This document shows, in pieces, positions 56,319 to 64,000 of a stretch of DNA of 64,000 nucleotides (the first letter of the stretch is position 1; each line of letters opens with the position of its first letter). The notes below the pieces were generated by a model that was given only the letters and a program-made list of their open reading frames with translations, did no database searches and was not told the DNA's origin. This DNA is from Cupriavidus campinensis (GTDB lineage Bacteria; Pseudomonadota; Gammaproteobacteria; Burkholderiales; Burkholderiaceae), in the NCBI RefSeq assembly GCF_905397395.1, contig NZ_CAJPVH010000001.1, positions 1-64,000 of the forward strand. The letters are read 5' to 3'. Both the position numbers and the translations under genes were made by a program.

Positions 56319-56693
56319 TTAGCGCTTGGTGCCCGGGGCCGGGTCCGGCGAGTCACCCTTCGGGCCGGATGGTGCATCGGCAGTCGGCACGGCCGGGGCG
56401 CCTTGCTCACGCGGCTTCTTCGAGCGTGCCGTGGGATCCTTCTTGGTCGTGGTGCTGTCCTTTTGCATGGTCGAGCCGCTGCTCATCGTCCCGCTGCTCA
56501 TCGTCCCGCTGCCGCCGGGTTGGGTGGCGGAAGGCAGGGTGCCGCGTTGCGTGCTGGGGCCTTCAGGGGCCGGGGGTGCGCTCGGGTTCGGCACGTTCGG
56601 CGAGACGGGGGCCTGTCCGCCCCCCTGGGCCATGGCGGGCATCGCGATCAGTGCGCTGAGGGCGAGGGCGGTGGCGGTAAGCGTACGTTTCAT
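56319..56693 (-). CDS. Small exported low-complexity protein
   Basis: A 124-residue protein with signal peptide (residues 1-22, AMA-QG). The mature chain is Pro/Ser/Thr/Gly-rich, with a short duplication GTMSSGTMSSGSTM and a Lys/Arg-rich middle (TTTKKDPTARSKKPRE). Probably disordered in the periplasm. No family recognised. Confidence 0.7.
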   Translation of the reverse strand: MKRTLTATALALSALIAMPAMAQGGGQAPVSPNVPNPSAPPAPEGPSTQRGTLPSATQPGGSGTMSSGTMSSGSTMQKDSTTTKKDPTARSKKPREQGAPAVPTADAPSGPKGDSPDPAPGTKR

Positions 56694-56994
56694 GTCGGTT
56701 TCTCCAAGATTGTGTCCTCACGGTACTTCCACGATATTCGGGACGACCGCCGGCCACTTGGGGGCGATGCCTGAAACACATGTAGGACATCGACTACTTG
56801 GCCGCCGCGCCGGTGCAGGGTTTTGCACCTTTTATATCGGCATGTAAAAGGGGGATGGGCAAGCACGCCCGGCGTGCGCCGTGGCGCGCACGAGCCCCGT
56901 TGCGGCGTGCGGTATGGAATTTGCGTCCCTGGTCAAAGGCAACCGCGTGGCGCGGCACGACAGCGCCGCGATCGACGATCAACCGGAGATCGAC
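56694..56994. other. Divergent intergenic region with an unassigned hairpin
   Basis: This 301-base gap lies between the exported low-complexity gene (leftward) and the long BON gene (rightward). It contains GGTGCA-GGGTTT-TGCACC at 56812-56829 followed by TTTTA, which looks like a plus-strand terminator although no plus-strand gene precedes it. No clear promoter pair was seen. Confidence 0.5.
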
Positions 56995-58605
56995 ATGAAC
57001 CAGGGCAACTACAGGGGCAACTACAGGGGCAACTACGGGGGCGGCGGGTCGGACGACCGCGCCTCGGGCGGCTACGGCAGTGACGGCGACGACGATCGCA
57101 ACACCGACGACCAACGCGACCAACGCGACCAACGCGGCAGTGTCCAGCGCGCCGGTTGGCAGGATCAGGGCGGCAACCACTGGCCGCAGCAGCGCCAGCA
57201 ACAGGCCGACAGCGGCGGCTGGCTGTCCCATCAGCAGCAAGGGAACCAGCAGCAAGGCGGTGGTTCGGACTGGCAAGGACGCGCCAGCCAGCAGCACGGC
57301 GGCGGCAACGACTGGCAGGGCAGCGGCCAGCAAGGTGCGGACCGGTCATCGTCGCCGGAATCCTCCGTGCGGACGGGAAGCGGCTACAGCGGTTATCAGG
57401 GTCAGGCCGAGCGCTACGGCAATGAGCAGAACGAGCGCAGCCGGGGCGAGCGTGAACGTTATGGTGACGATGAGTCGTCTTCGACCCTCTATGGCCAGCG
57501 CAGCGGCTATGGCGGCGACCCGCGCCGCATGGAAGCCCACCGCTACGGCGGCAACCGCGCTGGCGAGGGCTGGAACCCCGGCGGCGGGCGCGATCTGGGC
57601 GGCCCCAGTGGCTATGGCGAAGGCCGCTACGGCGAGTATGGCGAAGGCCAGCAGCGCGGATCCCGCGAGCGCTTTGTGGGTGCGGGCGAACGTGAGCGCT
57701 GGGGCGACTGGCATCAGGAAGGCCGTGCGGGACGTGCCAGTGAATGGTCGAACCAGCAGCCGAACCGGCGCATGCAGGAGCAGTCCCCCCGCATGCAGGA
57801 GCGCAGCCGCCAGATGAGCGGGCAGTGGCCCGACACGTCGCGCAGCGGCGGCGCGCCGTGGGATGAGCCGAGTCGTTCACCGGACATGCGTACTCACTAT
57901 CCCGGCGCCTATGGCGTGTCCGATTACGAACCGTCCGGCGGTCAGCAGGGCACCCGCAACTGGGGTGGCCCGGCTGCCGGTTCACGTGGGTACGGCGGCT
58001 ACGGCGGCGCCAGCCGCTCGGCCGGCGTCGACCGGGCCGGCTATGACCGCGACGACCGGGCCTACGAGCAGTTCACCGGCGCCAACGAGCGCAGTTCGCT
58101 CAATCGCGGCTATGGCGGCGCGGGCGGCTCGGCGGTGGCGCGTGCCCAGCGCGTGGCGCCCAAGGGTTACCAGCGCTCCGACGAACGCATTCGCGAAGAC
58201 CTCTGCGAGCGTCTGACTCACAACGGCCGCCTCAACGTCCGCGACGTGGAGGTGACGGTGTCCGGCGGCGTGGTCACCCTGAGCGGGTCGGTGATGGACC
58301 GTCAGCAGAAGTACCGCATCGAGGATATTGCCGACGACGTGTTCGGCGTGAAGGACGTGCAGAACCAGTTGCGGGTCCAGCGCGAGGGGGCTGCACAGTC
58401 CGGCAGCCAATCGGATAGGCAATCGGACAGCCAATCGGGCACCCAATCCGGCAGCCGCCTCAGCGGGATGAGCAGCTCGGGCAGCGCCACCGGATCCTCC
58501 GCCAGCAGCTATACGGGCGGGCTGGAGGCCGGCAAGAGCGGCAAGGCGCCCGCTGCTATTGAGCAGCACCTTGACTCGACCACGCCGGGGAAATCGTCGA
58601 CCTGA
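56995..58605 (+). CDS. Long BON-domain protein with prion-like Gly/Gln/Tyr/Ser-rich N-terminus
   Basis: A 536-residue protein. About 390 N-terminal residues are low complexity: repeated GNYRGNYRGNY at the start, DQRDQRDQR near residue 42, Gln-rich stretches, then Gly/Tyr/Arg/Glu-rich text. One BON domain follows at about 395-465 (YQRSDERIREDLCERLTHNG, VEVTVSGGVVTLSGSV, IEDIADDVFGVKDVQNQL). The tail has short repeats (SQSDRQSDSQSGTQSGS). There is no signal peptide. It is the larger paralogue of the 53486 gene. GGAGATCGAC precedes the ATG, and the stop lies in a 12-bp tandem repeat. Confidence 0.85.
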   Translation: MNQGNYRGNYRGNYGGGGSDDRASGGYGSDGDDDRNTDDQRDQRDQRGSVQRAGWQDQGGNHWPQQRQQQADSGGWLSHQQQGNQQQGGGSDWQGRASQQHGGGNDWQGSGQQGADRSSSPESSVRTGSGYSGYQGQAERYGNEQNERSRGERERYGDDESSSTLYGQRSGYGGDPRRMEAHRYGGNRAGEGWNPGGGRDLGGPSGYGEGRYGEYGEGQQRGSRERFVGAGERERWGDWHQEGRAGRASEWSNQQPNRRMQEQSPRMQERSRQMSGQWPDTSRSGGAPWDEPSRSPDMRTHYPGAYGVSDYEPSGGQQGTRNWGGPAAGSRGYGGYGGASRSAGVDRAGYDRDDRAYEQFTGANERSSLNRGYGGAGGSAVARAQRVAPKGYQRSDERIREDLCERLTHNGRLNVRDVEVTVSGGVVTLSGSVMDRQQKYRIEDIADDVFGVKDVQNQLRVQREGAAQSGSQSDRQSDSQSGTQSGSRLSGMSSSGSATGSSASSYTGGLEAGKSGKAPAAIEQHLDSTTPGKSST

Positions 58606-58632
58606 GCATCGACCTGAGCATCGACCTTAGCG
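58597..58632 (+). repeat. 12-bp tandem repeat across the long BON gene stop codon
   Basis: TCGACCTGAGCA occurs twice, followed by a third copy TCGACCTTAGCG with two changes. The first TGA is the stop and the second is in the same frame. Confidence 0.85.
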
Positions 58633-58708
58633 TCTAGTTGACCGCCGGCACCGCATCGCGCCGCCGCAGCGCCGCGATGCGGCGGTCCCCCCAAACCCAG
58701 GAGCCACC

Positions 58709-58987
58709 ATGACTGAACTGAACCCGGCGCCCGGAAGCCAGCGCGCCACGCGCGTGCGCTCCGATGCATCGCTGCATGACCTGCTCTGCGAACGCCTCTG
58801 GCGCAGCGGGATTGATGTCAGCGAGGTGTCGCTGACCGTGCGGGAAGGCGCGGTGACGCTGGAAGGCGCCATCGGCACCCGCGCAGACCGCGCGCGCATC
58901 GAGGACGCCATCGACCACATTCCCGGCGTGCGCGCCGTGGAGAACCGCGTCCGCGTGGCGCCTGACCGAACCGGGGCAGGCCGCTAG
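58709..58987 (+). CDS. Minimal BON-domain protein
   Basis: A 92-residue protein consisting almost wholly of a BON domain (SDASLHDLLCERLWRSGIDV, SEVSLTVREGAVTLEGAIGT, IEDAIDHIPGVRAVENRV). It lacks the disordered arms of its two neighbours and any signal peptide. CCAGGAGCCACC precedes the ATG. Third BON paralogue in 5.5 kb. Confidence 0.88.
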   Translation: MTELNPAPGSQRATRVRSDASLHDLLCERLWRSGIDVSEVSLTVREGAVTLEGAIGTRADRARIEDAIDHIPGVRAVENRVRVAPDRTGAGR

Positions 58988-59064
58988 CGGAGACGGAGAC
59001 ACCCCAGCCGGACGTTGCAACGCAGGACGACCATCCGCATCACAGCAAGAAGAAGGAGACGCCC

Positions 59065-59379
59065 ATGCCATTCGCCTATGCAGGAACACGCCGCCGGCGC
59101 AATCGGGACCGCCGTCGCAACCATGATGCGGTTTCCGCGGATGCCGGCCAGCGCGGCGACAACCCGCAGGCCCCGCAGTCCGGCACGGAGTCCGGCGCGC
59201 AGTCCGGCGCACAGTCGAGTCCGCAGTCCGGCCCGCAGTCGGGCCCACAATCAAACCCGCTGGCGGAGCGGGGCAAGCAGGAAGGGCGGGGCAATGCGTC
59301 GCCCGGCGAGGACGAGCAGGACCTCCATGACCCGGGCAGCCGGGACCCCGACGCGCCGCCGGTGGACAATCGCTCCTGA
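59065..59379 (+). CDS. Small low-complexity protein with QSG repeats
   Basis: A 104-residue hydrophilic protein: basic start (TRRRRNRDRRRNHD), then a run of 3-4-residue repeats of the type (A/P)QSG between residues 36 and 64, then an acidic tail (GEDEQDLHDPGSRDPDAPP). GAAGGAGACGCCC is a strong ribosome site, which supports expression. Probably disordered; function unknown. It follows the small BON gene on the same strand. Confidence 0.6.
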   Translation: MPFAYAGTRRRRNRDRRRNHDAVSADAGQRGDNPQAPQSGTESGAQSGAQSSPQSGPQSGPQSNPLAERGKQEGRGNASPGEDEQDLHDPGSRDPDAPPVDNRS

Positions 59380-59396
59380 CACGCCACCCCCACGCA

Positions 59397-59420
59397 ACAA
59401 CGCCCCCGAGGGGGCGTTGT
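59397..59420. terminator. Hairpin between convergent genes
   Basis: ACAACGCCCC-CGAG-GGGGCGTTGT, a perfect 10-bp stem between convergent genes. U-tracts are poor on both sides, so it is a weak bidirectional terminator at best. Confidence 0.5.
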
Positions 59421-59459
59421 CACAGGAACGGGGCGGGGCTGCACGGGGCTGGACGGGGC

Positions 59460-59747
59460 TCAGGCCGCGGCCATGCGCGCAATCCCGCAATCCGTCTTGA
59501 ACGTGGGGGGGGCGCCGGACGTATCGGCCTGCCCCGCGCCCGCCACCTCTGCCACCTCGGCTACCGCTTCGGCTTCCTCAGCCTGTTCGTCCTCCACACG
59601 CAGCGAGACCTTCAGGCGTTCTGCCGCCGCCCGGCCCACCCGGATGGCTTCGTCCCGGGTCTTGTGACGGCTGATGGCACGCGGCACGCCGTCCGCCCGC
59701 AGATCCCAAAAGCCGTCGTTCAACACGATGTGAAAATTCTTCGGCAT
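59460..59747 (-). CDS. DUF2188-like small protein
   Basis: A 95-residue protein. MPKNFHIVLNDGFWDLRADG and ISRHKTRDEAIRVGRAAAER form the DUF2188 pattern (strand with conserved Trp, then a helix after xTxxEAI). The C-terminal third is an acidic Ala/Glu tail. AGGAG lies about 11 nt before ATG 59747. Function of the family is unknown; such genes often accompany stress genes. Confidence 0.75.
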   Translation of the reverse strand: MPKNFHIVLNDGFWDLRADGVPRAISRHKTRDEAIRVGRAAAERLKVSLRVEDEQAEEAEAVAEVAEVAGAGQADTSGAPPTFKTDCGIARMAAA

Positions 59748-60047
59748 GGTGAAAGTGCTCCTGGTCGCTTCCCGAATGATGAGAGGTCCGTCTCCTCGCG
59801 GACTGCCAATATTCTCGGATGGCGACCCCGGCACGCTGAATCGGCGTTTGTCTGACAGGGCTGTCGGCGGCCGCCGCTTGGCGTGTGATGCGGGCGGCGG
59901 GGGGCAGGGTCAGCCGCCCGCCATGTTCATGTTTCGCCGCCTGTTCAACCGGGCTGAACAGCGCGAAAAGTTGAACAGCGGCGTCCTTTGGTCCATGATC
60001 GGGGTTACCTTTCCCGATTCCCGTTCGGCGACCCGGAGGACGCAGCC
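59748..60047. other. Divergent intergenic region carrying the antitoxin operator
   Basis: This 300-base region separates the DUF2188 and AbiEi-like genes and must hold both promoters. The notable element is the CTGTTCAAC dyad cluster at 59941-59978. The remainder is G/C-rich without recognisable promoter hexamers. Confidence 0.45.
59941..59978 (+). promoter_or_regulatory. Candidate AbiEi operator, three TGAACAG half-sites
   Basis: CTGTTCA (59941-59947) and TGAACAG (59955-59961) form a 7-7-7 dyad; a second TGAACAG lies at 59972-59978. The outer copies extend to the 9-bp pair CTGTTCAAC/GTTGAACAG. It ends 69 bases before the AbiEi-like gene. AbiEi antitoxins repress their own promoter through inverted repeats. 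Confidence 0.55.
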
Positions 60048-61118
60048 ATGGACCAGAAGGCGGGCGATATCGACTGGGTGGAGGCCGCGCTGGTGGCCCT
60101 GCACCGCACCACCGGCATGCAGGCCCGCATCCGCCATGGCCGGCGTGACCCCGGCGGCGAGGCGCCGGTGGCCGCCATTTCCCTGCGGCGCGGCGACGCC
60201 GCCCATCGCTACGCGGTGGAGTGCCGGCGCTCGGTGCGCACAGTGGCGGACCTCTCCGTGGTGCGCGCCCAGTTGCAGGAGCGCGCGCCGGGCCTGCTCG
60301 TTACCACCTACCTGACGCCGGCGCTGGCCGGGCAATGCCGCGAAATGGGGCTCCAGTTCCTCGACACGGCCGGCAATACCTTCCTCGACGCCCCGGAGTT
60401 GTTCGTCTTCGTCATCGGCCAGACCCCGCCGGACAGCGTGGTGCGGCCCGCCGTGCGCATCAGCGGCAATCCGAGTTCGCAACGGATGGTGTTCGCGCTG
60501 CTGTGCCAGCCGGAACTGCTCCAGGCCACGTACCGGGAGATCGCCCGGGTCAGCGGCATTGCGCTGGGCTCGGTGGGGGCGGTGTTCAACGGCCTCTCCG
60601 CGCGCGGCTGGCTGCTGGAAACGCGCGAGGACGAGGGACGCCGCCTGACCGCGCCGGACCGGCTGCTCGATGAATGGGTGGCCAACTATCCGACCATCCT
60701 GCGCCACCGGTTGCAGCCGCGCCGCTTCAGCGCGCCGGCGGCCGACTGGTGGCAGGCCGTCAACGCGGCGGAACTGGGGGGCTACTGGAGTGGCGAGGTC
60801 GCGGCGGCGGCGATGGTCGGCGGGATCCGTCCGGCCAGCCAGACGCTCTATATCGCCCCTGCACGGATGGCGGGCGCGCTGCAGGTGCTGACCCAGAAAC
60901 ACCGGCTGCGGCCGGACCCGGACGGCATGGTGGAAGTGCTGGAAGCGTTCTGGGACCCATCGGTGGAGGGCGGGGAGACGCCGGCACCGGGCCGCACAGA
61001 CCTGGCGCCGCCGGTCCTGGTCTATGCCGATCTGGTGGCCACGCTCGATGCGGACCACCTCGCGGCGGCCACGCAGCTGCGCAAGGCGCGCATCAAGGAC
61101 GTGCTGGACCGGTTCTGA
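60048..61118 (+). CDS. AbiEi-like (type IV antitoxin family) regulator, no toxin gene adjacent
   Basis: A 356-residue protein. The middle holds a winged helix (YREIARVSGIALGSVGAVFN, near residues 165-185, then GLSARGWLLETRE). The N-terminal region has LLVTTYLTPALAGQCREMGL and FLDTAGNTFLDAP, the type seen in long AbiEi-family antitoxins (COG4861). The C-terminal half (GGYWSGEVAAAAMVGG, then APARMAGALQVLTQKHRL) matches the AbiEi C-terminal domain. CGGAGGACGCAGCC precedes the ATG. The expected AbiEii nucleotidyltransferase toxin is absent: the next gene is an unrelated Bug protein on the other strand. Confidence 0.8.
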   Translation: MDQKAGDIDWVEAALVALHRTTGMQARIRHGRRDPGGEAPVAAISLRRGDAAHRYAVECRRSVRTVADLSVVRAQLQERAPGLLVTTYLTPALAGQCREMGLQFLDTAGNTFLDAPELFVFVIGQTPPDSVVRPAVRISGNPSSQRMVFALLCQPELLQATYREIARVSGIALGSVGAVFNGLSARGWLLETREDEGRRLTAPDRLLDEWVANYPTILRHRLQPRRFSAPAADWWQAVNAAELGGYWSGEVAAAAMVGGIRPASQTLYIAPARMAGALQVLTQKHRLRPDPDGMVEVLEAFWDPSVEGGETPAPGRTDLAPPVLVYADLVATLDADHLAAATQLRKARIKDVLDRF

Positions 61119-61149
61119 CACCCCCGGCCCACCATCGCCCGATCCTGCC

Positions 61150-62139
61150 TTACTGGTTCTTCATCGCCGCTGCCAGCCGCGCGATAATCTCGCCCTCGCT
61201 CTTGAATGCCTTCTGCGCATAGGCCGAATACTGCTCGGGGCCCATGTAGTTGGTCACCATGCCGTACTGGCGCGTCACGTTCAGGAACTTGGGGTCCTTG
61301 AGCGCGTTGCGGAACGCATCGTCCAGCCGCTTGACCACGGCGGGCTTCATGCCGGCCGGCCCGATCACCCCGAACGGCGAGTTCGACCAGACCGGATAGC
61401 CGATCTCCTTGAGGGTGGGGGCGTCCGGGAAGTCCGCCGCGCGCTTCTCCGACAGCGTGGCCAGCACCCGCATCTGGCCGCTCTGGACGTAAGGCAGCAG
61501 GGTGTTGGACAGCACGGCCACGTCCGACGAGCCGCTCAGCAGGGCGGTGATGGCCTCGGCGTCGCCCTTATAGGGCACGTGGGTCCAGTTCGATTGGGTA
61601 ACACGCGCCAGCTCGGAGATCGTCAGATGCTGGCTGCCATAGATGCCGGTGGTGCCGTAGCTGATGCCGCGCTTGTCGGCCTTGGCCTCGGTAATCAGCT
61701 CCTGCATGGTCTGCCATTTGGCGTCCTTCTTCACCGCTACCGCGAAGTTGTAGTCCGCGATCATCGACACGTAGGTCAGGTCCTTGAGCGGGTCGTAGCG
61801 CATCTTCTGCACGTGCGGCAGGCGGAAGATCACCACCGGCGCCATGCTGAGGGTGTAGCCGTCCGGCTCGGTGGTCACCATCTGCGTGGCGCCCAGTGTG
61901 CCGCTGACGCCCGGCTTGTTCTCCACCACGATGGTCTGGCCCAGTTCTCGGCCAGCCGCATCGGCCAGCGCGCGGGCCACCTGGTCGGTCACGCCGCCGG
62001 CGCCGTAGGGCACGATCAGGCGGATCGGGCGGGTGGGGAATTCATCGGCGGCCTGGGCGACGCCCGGCAGGATGCCGGCGCCCGTGGCGGCCACGGCGGC
62101 GCCGGCCATGGCGAAGCGGACAAAGGTACGACGTTGCAT
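61150..62139 (-). CDS. Bug/TctC-family binding protein
   Basis: A 329-residue periplasmic receptor. The signal begins MQRRTFVRFAMAGAAVAATG and ends AQA-AD; RRTFVRF makes Tat export possible. Bug motifs are FPTRPIRLIVPYGAGGVTD, IVVENKPGVSGTLGATQM and EPDGYTLSMAPV. The ligand is probably a carboxylate but cannot be named. It lies downstream of serA on the same strand with 216 bases and a hairpin between, so it is probably a separate unit. AAGGAGACAAC precedes the ATG. Confidence 0.93.
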   Translation of the reverse strand: MQRRTFVRFAMAGAAVAATGAGILPGVAQAADEFPTRPIRLIVPYGAGGVTDQVARALADAAGRELGQTIVVENKPGVSGTLGATQMVTTEPDGYTLSMAPVVIFRLPHVQKMRYDPLKDLTYVSMIADYNFAVAVKKDAKWQTMQELITEAKADKRGISYGTTGIYGSQHLTISELARVTQSNWTHVPYKGDAEAITALLSGSSDVAVLSNTLLPYVQSGQMRVLATLSEKRAADFPDAPTLKEIGYPVWSNSPFGVIGPAGMKPAVVKRLDDAFRNALKDPKFLNVTRQYGMVTNYMGPEQYSAYAQKAFKSEGEIIARLAAAMKNQ

Positions 62140-62293
62140 GTTGTCTCCTTGGGTTCATCACGCCGGATCGTGGTTGTCCGGCTGGCAATACATCTGCCGC
62201 AGTATGACCGGGAGACAGGGCGCGCGGGGCGCCTTGCAGGGGGTGCGAGCCCGCTATCCGTCGATTTCATCGACGTCATGCGCCGGCTGCATT

Positions 62294-62321
62294 GGCGCCT
62301 CCGGGTAAGTCCGGAGGCGCC
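62294..62321 (-). terminator. Hairpin downstream of serA
   Basis: GGCGCCTCCGG-GTAAGT-CCGGAGGCGCC, a perfect 11-bp stem 35 bases beyond the serA stop. There is no U-run, so termination strength is uncertain. Confidence 0.5.
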
Positions 62322-62355
62322 GGTGGGGGCGGTGAGGAGCGCTGCCCGCTGAATG

Positions 62356-63558
62356 TCAGGCGGCGATCACGCGGGTGCGGATGAAGGCCTCGTCACGCAT
62401 CAGCGCCTCGGCCCAGCCGGCGGGCGGCACCAGGCTGATATCGGTGATGGCGTAGCCGATATCGCCGGCGGTCTGCAACTGCTGCGCCACGATATTGGCG
62501 CCAATCTCGGCCAGCGCCTGGTTGAAGTGCGACAGCGTGCCGGGGCGGTTGTAGTGGATGTTGAGGATGCGCGCCGGGGCCTCGAGCGGGTTCGGCTGGA
62601 TTTCGGGCAGGTTCACCGCGCCGATGGTCGCGCCCGTTTCCAGGAAGTTGGCGAGCTTGGTTGCCACTTCCACGCCGATGTTCTCCTGCGCCTCTTCGGT
62701 GCTGCCGCCCACGTGCGGGGTCAGGATGACATTGGGCTTGCCCTGCAGCGGCGTGACGAACGGGTCGGTGTTGCTGCGCGGCTCTTCCGGGAACACGTCG
62801 ATGGCGGCGCCGGCCAGGTGGCCATCGTCCAGATGCTGGGCGAGGGCGGGGATATCCACCACCGTGCCGCGCGAGGCGTTGAGCAGGATGGCGCCGCGCT
62901 TCATGGCCGAGAGCGCCCGCGCGTTGATCAGGCCGCGCGTCTGCGGGGTGGCGGGCACGTGCAGCGTGACCACATCGGCCTGCGCCAGCGCGTCTTCCAG
63001 CGTGTGGGCCGGCATGGCCGAGCCGAGCGAGAGACGCGGGCGGATGTCGTAGAACACCACGCGCATGCCCATGGCTTCAGCCAGGATGCCAACCTGCGCG
63101 CCGATATTGCCGTAGCCGATCACGGCCATGGTCTTGCCACGAATCTCGAACGAACCCTTGGCGGATTTCTGCCATTCCCCCAGATGGGCCGCGCGGCTTT
63201 TCTCGGGGATGCGGCGCATCAGCATGATCGCCTGGCCGATGACCAGTTCCGCCACCGAGCGCGTGTTGGAGAACGGGGCATTGAACACCGGAATGCCGGC
63301 GTGGGCCGCCGCGCCGAGGTCGACCTGCGAGGTGCCGATGCAGAAGCAGCCCACCGTCAGCAGCTTGCCGGGCTGGGCGAAGGTTTCCGCCGTGAGCGTG
63401 GTGGCGGAGCGGATGCCAAGCAGTTCGTGCCCCTGCACCGCTTGCTGCAGGGGTTCGCCGGCCAGGGCCTTGCCCTGCGTGGCGACGTCGATCTGATGGC
63501 GCCCCAGCATCTGCTGGGCGCTGGCGTGGATATTTTCTAGGAGGATGGCGGTGGCCAT
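62356..63558 (-). CDS. serA: D-3-phosphoglycerate dehydrogenase
   Basis: A 400-residue SerA of the E. coli type (410 residues). NAD motif VIGYGNIGAQVG near residue 146; catalytic Arg in NASRGTVVD, Glu in DVFPEEP and His in LTPHVGGSTEEAQ. The C-terminal ACT domain (RILNIHYNRPGTLSHFNQAL) binds serine for feedback inhibition. First step of serine synthesis. ATG at 63558 opens MATAILLENIHASAQQML. Confidence 0.95.
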   Translation of the reverse strand: MATAILLENIHASAQQMLGRHQIDVATQGKALAGEPLQQAVQGHELLGIRSATTLTAETFAQPGKLLTVGCFCIGTSQVDLGAAAHAGIPVFNAPFSNTRSVAELVIGQAIMLMRRIPEKSRAAHLGEWQKSAKGSFEIRGKTMAVIGYGNIGAQVGILAEAMGMRVVFYDIRPRLSLGSAMPAHTLEDALAQADVVTLHVPATPQTRGLINARALSAMKRGAILLNASRGTVVDIPALAQHLDDGHLAGAAIDVFPEEPRSNTDPFVTPLQGKPNVILTPHVGGSTEEAQENIGVEVATKLANFLETGATIGAVNLPEIQPNPLEAPARILNIHYNRPGTLSHFNQALAEIGANIVAQQLQTAGDIGYAITDISLVPPAGWAEALMRDEAFIRTRVIAA

Positions 63559-63835
63559 GAGGGTCTGCCGAAGGTCAGGGAGGTTGGGAATGCTGCCGGG
63601 CGCGCGGCCATGAGGAACTGAGGAGCTGGCGCGCCGATGCGCTCACCTTATCACTGTCCCTTACCCGTGCTCATGAAGTGGGCATGGCTGGGCACTCGCG
63701 GTGCCCCCTCGCCTGGATGTCTTTGTCATCGTACAACCAAGGCAATTGTCGCCAACATCCTCTAACCGAATGCTTGCGGCGCCGCTTTTGTTCTCATATG
63801 ATGTCCGATAACTATAACGAGGACGGAGACAATCG

Positions 63836-64000
63836 ATGCAAGACACCCCAATCGACGCACGGCGGCGGACGCTGCTGAAAGCCGGCGGCGCGGCCGCAGC
63901 GGCGGCTGCCAGCGGCGTGGCTCTCGCCCAGGCTTTCGAATTCAAGCCGAGCCAGCGCTATCCCGACGCGGCCGTGGAGATCCTCGACCCCAGCTTTGCC
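63836..64000 (+). CDS. Tat-exported SMP-30/gluconolactonase-like protein (5' part only)
   Basis: The first 55 codons are visible and the gene leaves the right edge. ARRRTLLKAGGAAAAAAASG is a twin-arginine-type signal ending ALA-QA. The mature start FEFKPSQRYPDAAVEILDPS resembles exported SMP-30/gluconolactonase (calcium-dependent lactonase) proteins. GAGGACGGAGACAATCG precedes the ATG. The catalytic part is outside the window, so the call rests on the N-terminus only. Confidence 0.6.
   Translation, partial: MQDTPIDARRRTLLKAGGAAAAAAASGVALAQAFEFKPSQRYPDAAVEILDPSFA

Overview
The window is about 64 kb of high-GC DNA (very long antisense open frames, strong G/C third-position bias) from a Gram-negative betaproteobacterium, most likely Cupriavidus or a close Burkholderiaceae relative. 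This rests on gene types and layout: Bug/TctC-type binding proteins paired with LysR regulators, a split arn lipid A cluster, and a double-length UvrA. It reads as chromosome. I see no rRNA, insertion sequence, integrase, CRISPR array or replication origin.

Layout. (1) 1-5385, minus strand: an arn operon (arnT, arnE-like, arnB, arnC, formyltransferase, decarboxylase/dehydrogenase) for adding 4-amino-4-deoxy-L-arabinose to lipid A. It runs off the left edge. (2) 5729-10666: assorted exported proteins, an orphan amino-acid binding protein, a two-gene module that looks like a type VI L,D-transpeptidase-fold (Tlde1/DUF2778) effector with a small membrane protein as possible immunity partner, and an acyltransferase-3 protein. 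(3) 10844-21017: a pyrimidine salvage/catabolism locus: Urc1-like GTP cyclohydrolase II homologue, DUF1688/Urc4, uracil phosphoribosyltransferase, RutR-like TetR regulator, a BMP-type nucleobase/nucleoside ABC importer and cytosine deaminase. A near-perfect RutR-type palindrome lies in front of the first gene. (4) 21046-22500: tRNA-Leu(CAG) and tRNA-Arg(ACG), with promoters and terminators, on either side of a shortened autotransporter-like gene. (5) 22680-32879: a pilin-like protein, a DUF1254 lipoprotein, a TonB-dependent receptor, metE/metR with a perfect MetR box between them, and two Lrp/AsnC regulators with neighbours. (6) 33025-44903: a full autotransporter, gamma-glutamyltransferase plus Bug protein with divergent LysR, a family 4-like uracil-DNA glycosylase, msrA, a flavin disulfide oxidoreductase, an EF-hand protein and an AspT-type transporter. 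(7) 44972-51005: a LexA box followed by one gene encoding two fused UvrA proteins. (8) 51135-59747: a lipoprotein, a DHA2-type MFS pump, then an island of small or low-complexity proteins (three BON-domain proteins, a DUF2383-like bundle protein, a DUF2188 protein). (9) 59941-64000: a solitary AbiEi-like antitoxin with a candidate operator, a second Bug protein, serA, and the start of a Tat-exported SMP-30/gluconolactonase-like protein.

The best leads are the RutR box on the URC-type locus, the SOS box on the tandem uvrA, the Tlde1-like pair, the AbiEi operator, and perfect 12-bp tandem repeats that straddle stop codons and create serial in-frame stops in three separate genes.
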